Shown here one piece after another: positions 1 to 9,403 of a DNA stretch of 64,000 nt (its first letter is position 1; every line of letters begins with the position of its first letter). A program made the position numbers and the translations under genes. This stretch comes from Paracrocinitomix mangrovi. Lineage in GTDB: Bacteria; Bacteroidota; Bacteroidia; Flavobacteriales_D; Crocinitomicaceae. The stretch is taken from positions 310,001 to 374,000 of the forward strand of contig NZ_CP091819.1 of assembly GCF_019740355.2 (NCBI RefSeq). The letters are read 5' to 3'. The notes below the pieces were generated by a model that was given only the letters and a program-made list of their open reading frames with translations, did not search any database and was not told the origin of the DNA.

Positions 1-203
1 TTGGTTGTATTCATTAAATGATAGGATAGTGGACCATTTCCTTTTCTTAGGATACAATCTCCAGATTGCAGATTATCATAAACATCTGCAGGCAAAGAAG
101 GTGGAACATGCACATACTTTTTAGTGTTGTCTGCCACAGGTGCATCACTGCATGAGTAAAGTGACGCTAATAAAAGTGTAAATAGGAATAAGTACTTTTT
201 CAT
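1..203 (-). CDS. Lipoprotein, probable YiiX/YebB-like NlpC/P60 hydrolase (N-terminal part)
   Basis: The first 67 codons of a minus-strand gene that runs off the left edge; the ATG is at 203-201. It begins with Lys-Lys, has a hydrophobic core and a Cys after LYS at residue 18, which fits a lipoprotein signal. After a short linker comes a segment reading QSGDCILRKGNGPLSYHLM. A GD-I-xx-R-G-x-GxxS stretch like this opens the permuted papain-like fold of YiiX-type cysteine hydrolases, so a peptidoglycan or lipid amidase anchored in the envelope is likely. The catalytic Cys and His lie outside the window, so the family call rests on one motif. Confidence 0.6.
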   Translation of the reverse strand, partial: MKKYLFLFTLLLASLYSCSDAPVADNTKKYVHVPPSLPADVYDNLQSGDCILRKGNGPLSYHLMNTT

Positions 204-217
204 TTTTGTTTTGGCAA

Positions 218-252
218 TAAAAAAACCCGCTACAAAAGTAACGGGTTTTTTT
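218..252 (-). terminator. Rho-independent terminator after the DUF4878-like lipoprotein
   Basis: Arms AACCCG (224-229) and CGGGTT (242-247) enclose a second small pairing TAC/GTA around an AAAA loop. Read on minus, the stem is followed by a run of seven T. It lies just downstream of the 272-664 gene and just upstream of the 203 start, so it separates the two minus-strand transcripts. Confidence 0.85.
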
Positions 253-271
253 AAAATAATTGTAACCTGAA

Positions 272-664
272 TTACTCAGCAGAGTCACCTCCACCAAGAT
301 CCATGTTCATATCTTTAGCGTATTTAGATACTTTCCACTCTCCTTCAACTTTTTTCAAGTCGTAGTTGAAAGTCATATCTCCCATAACACCTCTTGTTTC
401 TTCACAAGTACAAGTAGCTGTTTCACCATCTTCTTGGCACTCAACTTTTTTAATTTCAGAATCGTAAGGCTCACATCCTGAGTCCATTGATCCTTCAACG
501 TTTGATTTTGCGTCGTCGATTGCCATACCTAATGCTTTTTCGCAATCTCCGTCAGCCATAGCTTTAGCGAATGATCTTGTAGCATCTTCAGCTGATCCTC
601 CACCACCGCAAGCAGTCATTACTAAACCAGCAACTGCTCCTACTAATAAAGTTCTTAATTTCAT
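272..664 (-). CDS. Small lipoprotein with DUF4878-like (NTF2-like) domain
   Basis: 130 aa. Signal with lipobox MTAC then a Gly-rich linker, so a lipid-anchored envelope protein. The body (about 25-115) has the pattern of DUF4878/NTF2-like lipoproteins: an amphipathic helix with SFAKAMADGDCEKAL, then strands ending in a GEWKVSKY segment. Five Cys in the body (C41, then four between about 64 and 88) could form disulfides; that is inference. The C-terminal tail is short and acidic/Gly-rich. It is a single-gene unit with its own terminator. No catalytic residues are recognisable and the role is unknown. Confidence 0.7.
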   Translation of the reverse strand: MKLRTLLVGAVAGLVMTACGGGGSAEDATRSFAKAMADGDCEKALGMAIDDAKSNVEGSMDSGCEPYDSEIKKVECQEDGETATCTCEETRGVMGDMTFNYDLKKVEGEWKVSKYAKDMNMDLGGGDSAE

Positions 665-772
665 AACTTGGTTTTACTTACTTAAATATTAATTACCGTG
701 CAAATATATACTCATTTTCTATAAATCAAAATTTTTTTCAAATAAAAGATGTTTTTTTGATTTTGAAGATCG

Positions 773-780
773 TAACTTTG
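773..780 (+). promoter_or_regulatory. Bacteroidota -7 element of the ABC-F gene
   Basis: TAACTTTG matches the TAnnTTTG consensus. The -33 element is weak (T-rich, about 752-759). The predicted start of transcription near 787 would give a leader of about 55 nt that begins with a hairpin (CAACTG 787-792 paired with CAGTTG 808-813). Confidence 0.6.
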
Positions 781-837
781 CGCTTTCAACTGATATGACT
801 GCATTTGCAGTTGACTAATTTTAAGCAGAATATTTAA

Positions 838-2462
<1,625 letters not shown>

Positions 2463-2463
<1 letters not shown>

Positions 2464-2588
2464 TCAAATTTGATTTTATCAAAAAGCTAAAAGAATACTA
2501 TAAAAAGTACGGTAAGTACTTTGTAGATATTTGGCAATACCTGTTGATTATTATAATTTTTATAATTGCTGCACTTTTTGTGCTTTGA
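2463..2588 (+). CDS. Candidate 41-aa single-pass membrane microprotein (ATC start?)
   Basis: An open frame directly after the ABC-F gene codes a basic, Tyr/Lys-rich head (FIKKLKEYYKKYGKYF) and a perfect hydrophobic helix (about 26-41, LLIIIIFIIAALFVL) ending at TGA 2586-2588. There is no ATG, GTG or TTG in the open part of the frame. The junction reads TAATC, which is the common stop-start overlap TAATG with the last base changed, so translation may start by coupling at ATC 2463. The composition is that of a real inner-membrane microprotein. It could instead be a decayed or frameshifted remnant. No family is recognised. Confidence 0.45.
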
Positions 2589-2672
2589 TATTCAGCAACT
2601 TAATGTTTTTTACTTGCAAATACCCTTTTTGTGGTATTGCATAGAATCATTCTAAATAACATCTTTGTATTC

Positions 2673-2813
2673 ATGAATGATTTATCAAATATCATCCACT
2701 TTGATCCTTTTCTTTCTGAAGTAGATTTGGTAAATGCTTGCGGCAAAAAGAAAAAATGCTGTAAAAAATATAAGCGTAAAGGTAAGCACTGCGGTGGTTG
2801 TCCTAAACGTTAA
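2673..2813 (+). CDS. Cys/Lys-rich small protein (46 aa)
   Basis: ATG at 2673; a longer GTG frame from 2631 is less likely because a near-consensus promoter (TTG 2637-2639, 20 bp, CATCTTTG 2660-2667) sits inside it and places the transcript start at about the ATG. The first 20 residues are acidic/hydrophobic (FDPFLSEVDLVNA); the rest is a knot of five Cys among Lys: CG, CC, HC, GC, ending CPKR. Spacing C-x5-CC-x9-C-x2-C suggests metal binding or disulfides, but no known domain is recognised. I recall similar Lys/Cys tails in other Flavobacteriales but cannot cite one. Confidence 0.6.
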   Translation: MNDLSNIIHFDPFLSEVDLVNACGKKKKCCKKYKRKGKHCGGCPKR

Positions 2814-2928
2814 TTCATTTTCCTTTTAAAGTTTTATTTAGTAGAATTTAATCATTAATATTATTGATTAATGTCAGGTATGTTCATCTATACATATATG
2901 ATATTTATACCCTAAAACTTTTGAACTA

Positions 2929-4092
2929 GTGAAAAGAAAAAGGATAGTAAAATCAATAGTTTGGTCAATTGTTGCGCTCTTAGCATTGGTACTAATCTAT
3001 TTCCAATTTATTCGTAAACCCGATCCTATCATAAATTTTAAATTGGAAACCATTCAAAATGAAGCTTTGTACTATGAAGTGTCAGCAACTGGAACCATTC
3101 TTCCTGAAAAGTCAGTTGATGTAGGTACACAAGTTTCAGGTCAAATTTCAGAGATTTATGTAGATGTAAATGATGAAGTGAAGAAAGGTCAATTACTGGC
3201 AAAAATGGATACTCGTAGTATGGTTATATCTCTCAAAGAAAGTCAGTCAAACTATGAGCGTTCAAAATTGGCGGTAGAACAAACCAAGCGAACTTATGAG
3301 CTGGAAAAAAAGTTATTTGAGCAGGGAGCGTCATATGAAGTTGCCTTAAATAAAGCCAAAGATGCTTATGAAAGTGCAGTAATTGCATTGGATCTTGCCA
3401 AAGTTCAACAACAAAAAATCAAATTAAATCTCGGATATGCTGAAATTGTTTCGCCAATTGACGGAGTAGTAATATCTGTCAATGTTAATGTAGGCCAAAC
3501 AGTAGCAGCAACATTTACATCCCCAACGCTATTTTCAATTGTGAATGATTTAACTAAAATGAAAATTGAAGCAAGTGTAGATGAAGCAGATGTAGGAAAA
3601 GTAAAAAGAGGGCAGGAGGTTAAATTTACTGTTGATGCCTATCCTGAAGAAGAATTCATGGGTGTTGTTGAAGAAGTTCAAATTCAACCAATTGTAGTGC
3701 AGGGAGTGGTAACGTACAAGACGATTATTTTAATTGATAATCCCGATCAAAAATTATTACCGGGAATGACTGCAACATTGTTGATCAAAACGGATGAACA
3801 TCCTGTTTCTAAAACAATTCCGAATGCGGCACTTTCTTTTGATCCTAATAATTTAGATTGGAAAATCTTAAAGAAACAGGGCTACAAAATGACAGCAGTT
3901 GAATCAGACTCGGTAGAATCAATTTGGGTATTAAAAAATAAAATGTTTTCAGAGATTCCAGTATCTGTAGCTTATACAAATGGTATCAGATCAGCAATTG
4001 AAGGTGAGGTTACTGAACAAGATTCTGTAATAACCTATTGTAGAATTCAGCTTTCAGAAGATGAAAATGAAGGCTTATTCAATGGGAACTAA
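2929..4092 (+). CDS. MacA/HlyD-like periplasmic adaptor of an ABC efflux system
   Basis: 387 aa from a GTG start. One N-terminal membrane anchor (about 9-27), then the order typical of membrane-fusion proteins: a biotinyl-lipoyl half (GTILPEKSVDVGTQVSGQI), an alpha-hairpin coiled coil (about 95-165), the second lipoyl half (SPIDGVVISVNVNVGQTV), a beta-barrel and a membrane-proximal domain. It links an inner-membrane MacB-type transporter to an outer-membrane channel. The next two genes follow at 7 bp spacing and overlap, so the three form a MacAB operon; no TolC-like gene lies nearby. The substrate (antibiotic, lipid, peptide) cannot be read from sequence. Confidence 0.88.
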   Translation: MKRKRIVKSIVWSIVALLALVLIYFQFIRKPDPIINFKLETIQNEALYYEVSATGTILPEKSVDVGTQVSGQISEIYVDVNDEVKKGQLLAKMDTRSMVISLKESQSNYERSKLAVEQTKRTYELEKKLFEQGASYEVALNKAKDAYESAVIALDLAKVQQQKIKLNLGYAEIVSPIDGVVISVNVNVGQTVAATFTSPTLFSIVNDLTKMKIEASVDEADVGKVKRGQEVKFTVDAYPEEEFMGVVEEVQIQPIVVQGVVTYKTIILIDNPDQKLLPGMTATLLIKTDEHPVSKTIPNAALSFDPNNLDWKILKKQGYKMTAVESDSVESIWVLKNKMFSEIPVSVAYTNGIRSAIEGEVTEQDSVITYCRIQLSEDENEGLFNGN

Positions 4093-4099
4093 GTAAAGG

Positions 4100-4843
4100 A
4101 TGGGCAATTCAGATTTTGTCATAAAAACAGAAGGAATCACCAAAGTATTTAATCCTGGAGTGAACGAAGTGAGAGCTTTAAGAGGGATTGATTTACAAGT
4201 AGAAAACGGTGAATTTATTTCGCTCATGGGATCCAGTGGAAGTGGTAAATCTACCTTGCTTAATATTTTAGGTTGTCTTGATAAACCTTCAGAAGGGAAG
4301 TATTATCTAGATGGTCAGGATGTAAGTCAACTCAAAACTTCAGAATTATCAAAAATCCGAAATAGAAAATTTGGTTTTGTTTTTCAATCATACAACTTAC
4401 TTAAGAAAACCACAGCACTTGAAAATGTGGAACTTCCATTGCTCTATAATCCAGATTTTTCATATGCCAATAGAAAAGCAAAAGCAAAAGAAGCTTTAGA
4501 CAGAGTTGGTTTAGGAGATAGAATCTATCACAAGACAAATGAATTGTCAGGAGGGCAGCAACAAAGAGTTGCCATTGCCAGAGCGTTAATTAATGATCCA
4601 GTGGTGATTTTTGCAGATGAACCTACCGGTAATTTGGATACTAAAACCAGCTATCAGGTAATGGAATATTTTCAAGAGTTAAATAATTCGGGTAAGTTGA
4701 TTGTAATGGTGACCCATGAGCCTGATATCATGAAATTTTCAAAAAGAAAAGTTGTGTTACAAGATGGGCTCATTATAGAGGATGAAAAAATTGAAAATCC
4801 TAACAATGCCAGTGAAATGTATAAAAACCTGTATGCTGAATGA
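4100..4843 (+). CDS. MacB/LolD-like ABC transporter ATP-binding protein
   Basis: 247 aa. Walker [10 protein letters not shown] (44-52), Q-loop in FVFQSYNLL, signature LSGGQQQR (149-156) and Walker B with DEPTGNLD (D173, E174) are all intact. The VFQSYNLL and DEPTGNLD forms are typical of the LolD/MacB/FtsE branch. Its stop overlaps the permease start by ATGA, so the two are translationally coupled. The ATPase is a separate polypeptide here, unlike E. coli MacB, where it is fused to the permease; split versions are usual in Bacteroidota. Confidence 0.93.
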   Translation: MGNSDFVIKTEGITKVFNPGVNEVRALRGIDLQVENGEFISLMGSSGSGKSTLLNILGCLDKPSEGKYYLDGQDVSQLKTSELSKIRNRKFGFVFQSYNLLKKTTALENVELPLLYNPDFSYANRKAKAKEALDRVGLGDRIYHKTNELSGGQQQRVAIARALINDPVVIFADEPTGNLDTKTSYQVMEYFQELNNSGKLIVMVTHEPDIMKFSKRKVVLQDGLIIEDEKIENPNNASEMYKNLYAE

Positions 4844-6057
4844 AAGCCATTGATCTCATAAAGTCTGCTTTTCGTTCTATAAACAGAAATAGAACCAGAT
4901 CATTACTGACAATGTTGGGGATAATTATTGGTGTGGGATCAGTAATAGGCATGATGGCAATTGGTAAGGGGTCTGAAGAAAGCATTAGGTCTGAGCTTGG
5001 CAAATTGGGAACAAACATGATCATTATCTCACCAGGTCCTGATAGAAGAGGAGGTGTAAGGGTTGATGAGGCTAATATGGATGTTTTGAAAGAGAGGGAT
5101 GTTGCATCAATTTCTCAGAACTGTGATAAGGTAAAGTACATTTCTCCCCTGGTTCAAACGAGATCACAGGTCGTAGTTGGCTCTAATAATATGCGTACAA
5201 ATGTAATAGGGGCTTATGAAGATTATTTTGTAATTAACAACTACATGGTGAGTGACGGTCAGCTTTTTGATGCTAAAACCGGTAAATCTTTTCAGAAAAT
5301 ATGCGTGATTGGAAAAACAGTAGCACTTGAATTGTTTGATACAGAAGAGGAAGCTGTAGGTTCAATTATCCGATTAGATAAAATTCCTTTCAGAGTAATT
5401 GGCGTGTTAGAAGAAAAAGGACGAACCTTTGGAATGGATAGAGATAATCTGATCATAGCACCGTTTCAAACAGTTCAAAAAAGAATGCTAGGTGTAAATT
5501 ATGCGCATCAAATATTGGCATCTACAGATTATGAAGATGACGTGGAAGAAGCTAAAACTCAAATAAATGATCTGTTTATAAACGAACTCAAAAAGCAGAG
5601 TGGAGGAGAACCATTATTCAACATTCAAACTCAAAAAGAGCTGATGGATATTATGGGCTCTATTACAGGGATTCTAACACTTTTGTTGGCAGCGATAGCT
5701 TCAATTTCGTTATTGGTTGGGGGGATTGGGATCATGAATATTATGCTTGTTTCAGTGACAGAAAGAACCAGAGAAATTGGTTTAAGATTGGCAATTGGAG
5801 CGCCAACACGAGTAATTTTACTTCAATTTTTAATCGAATCAATTGTGCTGAGTTTGATTGGTGGGATGATAGGTATTTTTCTTGGGCATTTAATAGCACA
5901 GATAGCAAGTAAATATCTTGGAGTACTCGCAATAGTCTCAATAGATTCAATCCTATTAGCTTTTGGATTCTCGTTTATGGTTGGAGTTTTGTTTGGTTAT
6001 TTTCCTGCACGTAAAGCAGCTAGATTAAATCCGATTCAGGCTCTAAGGCATGAATAA
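4840..6057 (+). CDS. MacB-like ABC transporter permease
   Basis: 405 aa. An N-terminal segment with SLLTMLGIIIGVGSVIGMM marks TM1 (about 20-42), followed by a large periplasmic MacB_PCD domain (about 50-260) and an FtsX domain with three C-terminal helices (about 280-395). The ERTREIGLRLAIGA motif before the last helices is the coupling segment that touches the ATPase in MacB. It ends PARKAARLNPIQALRHE, the usual tail of this family. Its TAA is directly followed, with no gap, by the stop of the convergent DCC gene, and no terminator hairpin is seen. Confidence 0.92.
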   Translation: MKAIDLIKSAFRSINRNRTRSLLTMLGIIIGVGSVIGMMAIGKGSEESIRSELGKLGTNMIIISPGPDRRGGVRVDEANMDVLKERDVASISQNCDKVKYISPLVQTRSQVVVGSNNMRTNVIGAYEDYFVINNYMVSDGQLFDAKTGKSFQKICVIGKTVALELFDTEEEAVGSIIRLDKIPFRVIGVLEEKGRTFGMDRDNLIIAPFQTVQKRMLGVNYAHQILASTDYEDDVEEAKTQINDLFINELKKQSGGEPLFNIQTQKELMDIMGSITGILTLLLAAIASISLLVGGIGIMNIMLVSVTERTREIGLRLAIGAPTRVILLQFLIESIVLSLIGGMIGIFLGHLIAQIASKYLGVLAIVSIDSILLAFGFSFMVGVLFGYFPARKAARLNPIQALRHE

Positions 6058-6459
6058 TTAAATGTTGCTGAGAAAAAACTTTCGCTCTTCAACTGTTGGT
6101 AAAACACAATGTGCGTCTTTTATTTTATGCCTTCTTTTTGCGATTGCATTGTAAAAAACATCACGTATGAATTTAGGAACGATATAAAATGCCATCATAA
6201 GTGGATAGCCTCCTTTTAACCCTTTACAAATCTGCAGAGCTGCTGAAGAACGATCGTAAAGTTTTCCATTTTTGATGAAATAAATGGTATCAAGATTTAT
6301 TTGGATATTCTTTTCACCAAGTTTTTCTTTGGCGTAATCTGATTGCAATGGGACAAAATAAAAATCCGTTTTTCTCTTGTCAAGAATAAACTGCACAGAT
6401 GTGTTGCAAAAGCCACAATCACCATCATAAAAAACTATTGGATCTTTCTTAGTTTCCAT
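6058..6459 (-). CDS. DCC-family (DUF393, YuxK-like) thiol-disulfide oxidoreductase-like protein
   Basis: 133 aa. It starts with YDGDCGFCN, the DxDCxxC signature that names the DCC family (C15 and C18 in a CxxC), followed by a SVQFILDKRK helix and a late hydrophobic segment near LMMAFYIVPKF. The CxxC suggests redox or metal chemistry in the cytoplasm; substrates are unknown for the family. It is a single-gene unit, divergent from elbB, converging with the efflux permease with zero intergenic bases. Confidence 0.85.
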   Translation of the reverse strand: METKKDPIVFYDGDCGFCNTSVQFILDKRKTDFYFVPLQSDYAKEKLGEKNIQINLDTIYFIKNGKLYDRSSAALQICKGLKGGYPLMMAFYIVPKFIRDVFYNAIAKRRHKIKDAHCVLPTVEERKFFLSNI

Positions 6460-6508
6460 CTCTTACAAAATTACTTAATTTTATGGAGACGAATAAAAAT
6501 ACGAAAAC

Positions 6509-7189
6509 ATGAAATTTGGAATATTATTATCCGGTTGTGGAGTTTATGACGGAGCAGAAATACATGAAGCAACTATGGCTATGTTGGCAATTAAAGAATC
6601 AGGTCATGATTATCAATGTATCTCAGTAGATAAGAATCAATATCATGTTGTCAATCATCTTACGGGAGAAGAAATGAACGAAACCAGGAATGTAATGGTG
6701 GAGTCAGCCAGGATAGCAAGAGGGGATATTAAGGAAATCAGTGAAATTAATCCAAGCGACATTGATGCCTTAGTAATTCCGGGAGGTTTTGGATCAGCCA
6801 AGAACTTTTCAACTTGGGCTTTTTCAGGACCTGAAGGAGAAATTGACCCCAAAGTAAAGCTGTTAATAGTTAATATGGTTAATGTAGGGAAACCCATTTG
6901 TGCATTATGTGTAAGTCCTGTAGTTGTTGCTAAGGCACTTCAAGGGTCAGATGTTCATGCTAACCTAACCTTAGGAACAGATGCTGAATCATCACCATAT
7001 GATATACCGGGTTTTAATGCAGGAATTGAAAGTGTTGGAGCTGTAGCAGAAATGAAAACCGTAAGAGAGATTTTGGTTGATCATGGAAATAATATAGTTA
7101 CTGCACCTTGTTACATGATGGATGCAGATATATTGGAAGTTAGAAATAATGTAAAACAAGCGATAGAAGCTACTATCAAATTAATGTAA
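6509..7189 (+). CDS. elbB: ElbB, DJ-1/PfpI-type glyoxalase-like protein
   Basis: 226 aa, close in length and sequence pattern to E. coli ElbB: it opens with ILLSGCGVYDGAEIHEA and carries NHLTGE-MxETRNV and ALVIPGGFGSAKN. The nucleophile elbow is ALCVSP (C134). Members are type 1 glutamine amidotransferase-like proteins with glyoxalase activity reported in E. coli, once linked to isoprenoid synthesis. The usual nucleophile context in E. coli is FMCIAP, so the Cys is conserved. It is followed after 6 bp by a secreted T9SS substrate, which has no obvious functional link. Confidence 0.92.
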   Translation: MKFGILLSGCGVYDGAEIHEATMAMLAIKESGHDYQCISVDKNQYHVVNHLTGEEMNETRNVMVESARIARGDIKEISEINPSDIDALVIPGGFGSAKNFSTWAFSGPEGEIDPKVKLLIVNMVNVGKPICALCVSPVVVAKALQGSDVHANLTLGTDAESSPYDIPGFNAGIESVGAVAEMKTVREILVDHGNNIVTAPCYMMDADILEVRNNVKQAIEATIKLM

Positions 7190-7195
7190 TCAATT

Positions 7196-7885
7196 ATGAA
7201 GTGGTTAATCTCAATTGTATTATTGCCGTTTACTGGATTTACACAAGTAAATACTCCTACCTGGGGCATTGAAGATACTGTATTAATAATTAGTAAAACT
7301 ACCGATTTTGGACCCGTGCATGATTATTTGGCTTTAACCAATAATTCTGGTCAGGATTTGAATATGAGATGGATTTGCCATGAGCCACAAAGCTGGCCAA
7401 CACTATGGATTACAGATTTTACAGATCCTAGCAATTCATTTGATGATGTGCAGCATTTAGATAGTTCAGACTTCGTTTTATTGAATCCGCCTGAATGGAA
7501 CAACAAGTTAATTATTGGTGTGCAACATCAATCATTTGCTCATACGGATACGTTGAAATTTAAAGTGTTTCCGGTGGATTTTCCTGAAGATACATTGTGG
7601 TTGTATTACATCATAGAGGTAGCGCAAGGAAATGCCTGGGCAAATATTGAAGATGAAGATGCTGATCAAATACTACAATTCAATGCTACAACCAATCAAT
7701 TAAGCTGGACTAGCAGTGGTTTGAATCCGAAAATTGAAATTTATAGCTTGTCTGGACAGCTGGTTAAACAACTTGAATCAAACGAGAATAGTTTAATTAT
7801 TTCGGATTTAAAAAAGGGAGTTTACATTGTGAGATATCAAGACGGTAAAGTAGAGGAGAAGCTCAAGATTTCAATCGTCAATTAG
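7196..7885 (+). CDS. Secreted protein with T9SS type A C-terminal sorting domain
   Basis: 229 aa. A Sec signal peptide (about 1-16, cleaved after GFTQ) is followed by a beta-rich region (20-145) with no recognised domain, then a short linker and a C-terminal domain (about 155-229) reading IEIYSLSGQLVKQL ... LKKGVYIVRYQDGK. That is the type A sorting signal of the Bacteroidota type IX secretion system, so the protein is likely exported to the surface or medium. The cargo part is small and Trp/Asp-rich. It is a single gene 6 bp after elbB. Confidence 0.85.
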   Translation: MKWLISIVLLPFTGFTQVNTPTWGIEDTVLIISKTTDFGPVHDYLALTNNSGQDLNMRWICHEPQSWPTLWITDFTDPSNSFDDVQHLDSSDFVLLNPPEWNNKLIIGVQHQSFAHTDTLKFKVFPVDFPEDTLWLYYIIEVAQGNAWANIEDEDADQILQFNATTNQLSWTSSGLNPKIEIYSLSGQLVKQLESNENSLIISDLKKGVYIVRYQDGKVEEKLKISIVN

Positions 7886-7948
7886 TATTCACCCAGTTTA
7901 AATAAAAAGCTGTTGGTTTTATTATCCTTACAACTTGAATTGAATGAT

Positions 7949-7956
7949 TATCTTTG
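7949..7956 (+). promoter_or_regulatory. -7 promoter element of the methyltransferase gene
   Basis: TATCTTTG, a perfect TAnnTTTG match. It overlaps the in-frame TTG at 7954, which rules that codon out as a start and supports the ATG at 7975. The -33 region is weak. Confidence 0.6.
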
Positions 7957-7974
7957 CGCTCAACTTTTATCGAG

Positions 7975-8754
7975 ATGAAGAAATTATACAAATGGCTTTT
8001 AAACACTATTCCAAGACCATGGCTCATTAGGTTGAGTTATGTTTTTAGAGTTTTTGCTCCATTGTTTTACAAAGGAAATAATGTTGAATGTCCTGTTTGT
8101 GAAAAGTCATTTCGTAAATTTTTATCTTACGGATCAAAGGTGAAACACAGAGATAATGTACTTTGTCCTTATGATTTAACTTTAGAAAGACACAGATTAA
8201 TGTGGCTTTATCTGAAAGAAAAAACTGATTTCTTTACTAAAGAAAATCTCAGTGTAATGCACATTGCGCCTGAGCAATGTTTTCATAAGAAATTCAAGCA
8301 TCAAAAGAATTTGAAGTATACAACAGGTGATTTAGTTTCTCCAATTGTTGATATGCACTTTGATTTGCATGACATTCCTTTAGAGGATAACCAATATGAG
8401 GTGATCTTCTGTAATCACGTGATGGAACATGTTAAAGATGATTTGAGATGTATGCAAGAATTGTTGCGTATTATGAAGCCCGGAGGATGGGGAATTATGC
8501 AGGTTCCTATTGATCATACTAGAAATACCACATACGAAGATTGGTCAATTACTTCACCGGAAGAAAGAGAGAAACACTTTTGGCAATATGATCATGTTCG
8601 ATTATATGGAACAAACTATCCTGATAGATTGCGTGAAGCAGGATTTGAGGTAGATGTGGTAGATTACTCTAAAGAAATGCCTGAAGAGCAATTCAATCGT
8701 TACAGAATACCAAAAGAAGAGTTGCTGTACGTTGTTAGAAAGCCTCAGTCCTGA
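7975..8754 (+). CDS. SAM-dependent methyltransferase with N-terminal Zn-ribbon-like motif
   Basis: 259 aa from ATG 7975. After a basic/hydrophobic head comes ECPVCEKSFRKFL and later LCPYDLTLERHR, the zinc-ribbon plus ERHR pattern seen in a group of class I methyltransferases; here the fourth ligand position is Asp instead of Cys (CPYD), so zinc binding may be weakened. The Rossmann core has the SAM loop at HIAPEQ, an acidic VDMHFDLHDIP strand and NHVMEHVKDD...RIMKPGGWG typical of Methyltransf_11. The target is unknown; sugar or lipid methylation is possible. Its end overlaps the convergent downstream gene by 10 bp. Confidence 0.8.
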   Translation: MKKLYKWLLNTIPRPWLIRLSYVFRVFAPLFYKGNNVECPVCEKSFRKFLSYGSKVKHRDNVLCPYDLTLERHRLMWLYLKEKTDFFTKENLSVMHIAPEQCFHKKFKHQKNLKYTTGDLVSPIVDMHFDLHDIPLEDNQYEVIFCNHVMEHVKDDLRCMQELLRIMKPGGWGIMQVPIDHTRNTTYEDWSITSPEEREKHFWQYDHVRLYGTNYPDRLREAGFEVDVVDYSKEMPEEQFNRYRIPKEELLYVVRKPQS

Positions 8755-9344
8755 ACGAATTCTTGCAACATTCTAAGTCCGTGTTGATAAATGAGTGTAT
8801 TGTCTTTATCATCCACAGACTCCTTTTCATTAACTGTTTCTGATAAATCAGGCTCTTCTTCTGAAGGAAACTCTTTTTCTTTATGAAGTTTGCGAATACA
8901 TTTCCCGTCGCTATCATAATAATAACGTTCTTCAAAAGCTACAATAGTTTTTGCTTCACCTCCACGGTTCCATAATTCTTCTTCTGTTATCTCCAATTCT
9001 TCTGCTGTATACATTTCTCCCGGACCACTTCCTTCTGTGAAGATAAAAAACAACTGACCTTCATGAAAATAATAGGATGTAATGGCATATGCCCAATCAT
9101 ATGAGGCTTGCTCTTCAAATTTTATATAAGAATTTGATATCGTATCAAAGTATCCGAAAACTTCAACGTATCCTCCTATAACATATTCACTATCATTAAA
9201 GTCTTGTAAAGTATCAACTCTGCAATTTTCCAATTGTGATTCAATTGAAGCATACCATTTTCTGATATCTTTTATTCTTTGTTCTTCGTCCTGACTAAAA
9301 CTGTTGAAACTCAACAATACTAATAAAAATGCAATAGGTTTCAT
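8745..9344 (-). CDS. Secreted hypothetical protein, acidic tail
   Basis: 199 aa with a Sec signal peptide (about 1-17, ending NSFSQ). The body has an Arg-Lys-Trp-Tyr helix near the start, an aromatic Y/W-rich middle (YDWAYAITSYYFHEGQLFFIF) and an acidic C-terminal third (EKEFPSEEEPDLSE). No domain is recognised. It lies 59 bp downstream of a TPR-SpoIIE gene on the same strand and may share its transcript. The stop lies inside the methyltransferase gene on the other strand. Confidence 0.65.
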   Translation of the reverse strand: MKPIAFLLVLLSFNSFSQDEEQRIKDIRKWYASIESQLENCRVDTLQDFNDSEYVIGGYVEVFGYFDTISNSYIKFEEQASYDWAYAITSYYFHEGQLFFIFTEGSGPGEMYTAEELEITEEELWNRGGEAKTIVAFEERYYYDSDGKCIRKLHKEKEFPSEEEPDLSETVNEKESVDDKDNTLIYQHGLRMLQEFVQD

Positions 9345-9403
9345 GTGTGTTTTTCTTTAAATGAAAGGTATGAAAAAGACTCGTTGATTGTACTTTAAAG
9401 GAA